Origin: M3007 sp040080915
Lineage (GTDB): Bacteria > Bacteroidota > Bacteroidia > Chitinophagales > Saprospiraceae
Direction: 5' to 3'
DNA length: 7,401 bases
NCBI GenBank assembly: GCA_040080915.1
Contig: JBEBHD010000258.1
Coordinates: forward strand, 1-7,401
Shown here: positions 7,117-7,401 of the stretch, in pieces
How positions within the stretch are numbered: position 1 is the first letter of the stretch
Layout: every line of letters begins with the position of its first letter
Notes under the pieces: model-generated
Told to the model about the DNA's origin: nothing
The model's database searches: none
Seen by the model: only the letters and a program-made list of their open reading frames with translations
Made by a program: the position numbers and the translations under genes

Positions 7117-7401
7117 GCGATAGCGCATGTCGTCCATTTGGCCTAACCCGTTTTTTTGAGCAACGATTTCCGAAGCCCCACAGGCCTCGGAAATCGTTGT
7201 TTTGGCACCTGCTTGCCGTGTCCTTGGCGTTCGGTTTGCCTGCGGAACCGGCCACTGGACAACAACCCGGCAGAGACACCACCGCGCTGCCGCCGCCCCT
7301 GCCGCCCGACACCTTCCCGTTTTTTTACTCGTTTGCCCAAAACCACGAACAAGCCTACCCCGCTGCCGACACCTTGCCAGACAACGATTTTCGGATGTAC
7401 G
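7113..7401 (+). CDS. Partial gene for an exported protein, possibly an outer-membrane porin-like protein (truncated by window end)
   Basis: An open frame runs from the ATG at 7113, which overlaps the Rpn stop as ATGA, to the end of the window: 96 codons with no stop. A basic N-terminal region (EQRFPKPHRPRKS, residues 16-28) is followed by a hydrophobic segment LFWHLLAVSLAFGLPA (29-44) and a likely cleavage site near ATGQQ, so this looks like a signal peptide with a long n-region. The mature part is Pro-rich and then reads DTFPFFYSFAQNHEQAYP and DTLPDNDFRMY. From memory this resembles the N terminus of Bacteroidota putative porins (Porin_10/PF14121 type), but too little is visible to be sure. 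Translational coupling to the Rpn gene is possible. The alternative is that the true start lies downstream, for example the in-frame TTG at 7197 just after the hairpin; that would leave the signal peptide without its basic n-region, so I prefer 7113. Confidence 0.65.
   Translation, partial: MSDSACRPFGLTRFFEQRFPKPHRPRKSLFWHLLAVSLAFGLPAEPATGQQPGRDTTALPPPLPPDTFPFFYSFAQNHEQAYPAADTLPDNDFRMY
7161..7199 (+). terminator. Strong stem-loop downstream of the Rpn gene, within the start of the last gene
   Basis: CAACGATTTCCGA (7161-7173) pairs perfectly with TCGGAAATCGTTG (7187-7199), a 13-bp stem. After an A-C mismatch it continues with GCC/GGC (7175-7177 with 7183-7185), leaving a CCACA loop. It is followed by the short run TGTTTT, so it could act as an intrinsic terminator for the Rpn-side transcript, though the T-tract is modest. 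Seven T residues lie just before it (7151-7157). It begins 45 bases after the Rpn stop codon. It also falls inside the frame of the following exported protein, encoding its basic n-region (residues 17-29). Confidence 0.6.

Noticed and set aside
7019..7352. Small - strand open frames at the right end
   Set aside because: They run opposite the Rpn 3' end and the exported-protein frame and show no recognisable protein features; the + strand frame has a signal peptide and a plausible mature sequence.

Overview
The window looks like a chromosomal segment of a Bacteroidota bacterium, plausibly from the Saprospiria/Chitinophagia side of the phylum. The reasons are a giant secreted PKD-repeat protein ending in a gliding-motility-type (type IX secretion) C-terminal domain, an enoyl-ACP reductase with Bacteroidota-style sequence, multi-copy Uma2 and Rpn/YhgA-type nuclease genes, and starts without clear Shine-Dalgarno sequences. 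The lineage below phylum level is inference from sequence character only; no database search was possible.

All recognised genes are on the + strand. Positions 1-217 are intergenic, with a perfect 11-bp hairpin at the extreme left end and a weak candidate promoter. Positions 218-4576 encode a ~1452-residue cell-surface protein: signal peptide, about 14 PKD-like modules, two further Ig-like modules, and a C-terminal T9SS sorting domain. After 33 bases comes a Uma2-family putative endonuclease (4610-5245). A short TCA/ATCA-rich spacer then leads to fabI (5284-6075), the housekeeping enoyl-ACP reductase of fatty-acid elongation. Thirty bases later lies an Rpn-family PD-(D/E)XK nuclease gene (6106-7116) with an in-frame array of seven 12-bp repeats near its 3' end. 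Its stop codon overlaps the ATG (ATGA) of a last gene that runs off the right edge. That gene encodes an exported protein that resembles the start of a Bacteroidota outer-membrane porin-like protein.

The genes do not form one obvious pathway. fabI is a core metabolic gene, the PKD protein is a surface or adhesion product, and the two nuclease-fold genes are accessory families that proliferate in this phylum. The tight same-strand spacing allows co-transcription but does not prove it. I do not see a convincing new multi-gene system. The points most worth following are the Rpn gene with its repeat array and possible internal starts, and the strong hairpin that falls inside the first codons of the last gene.
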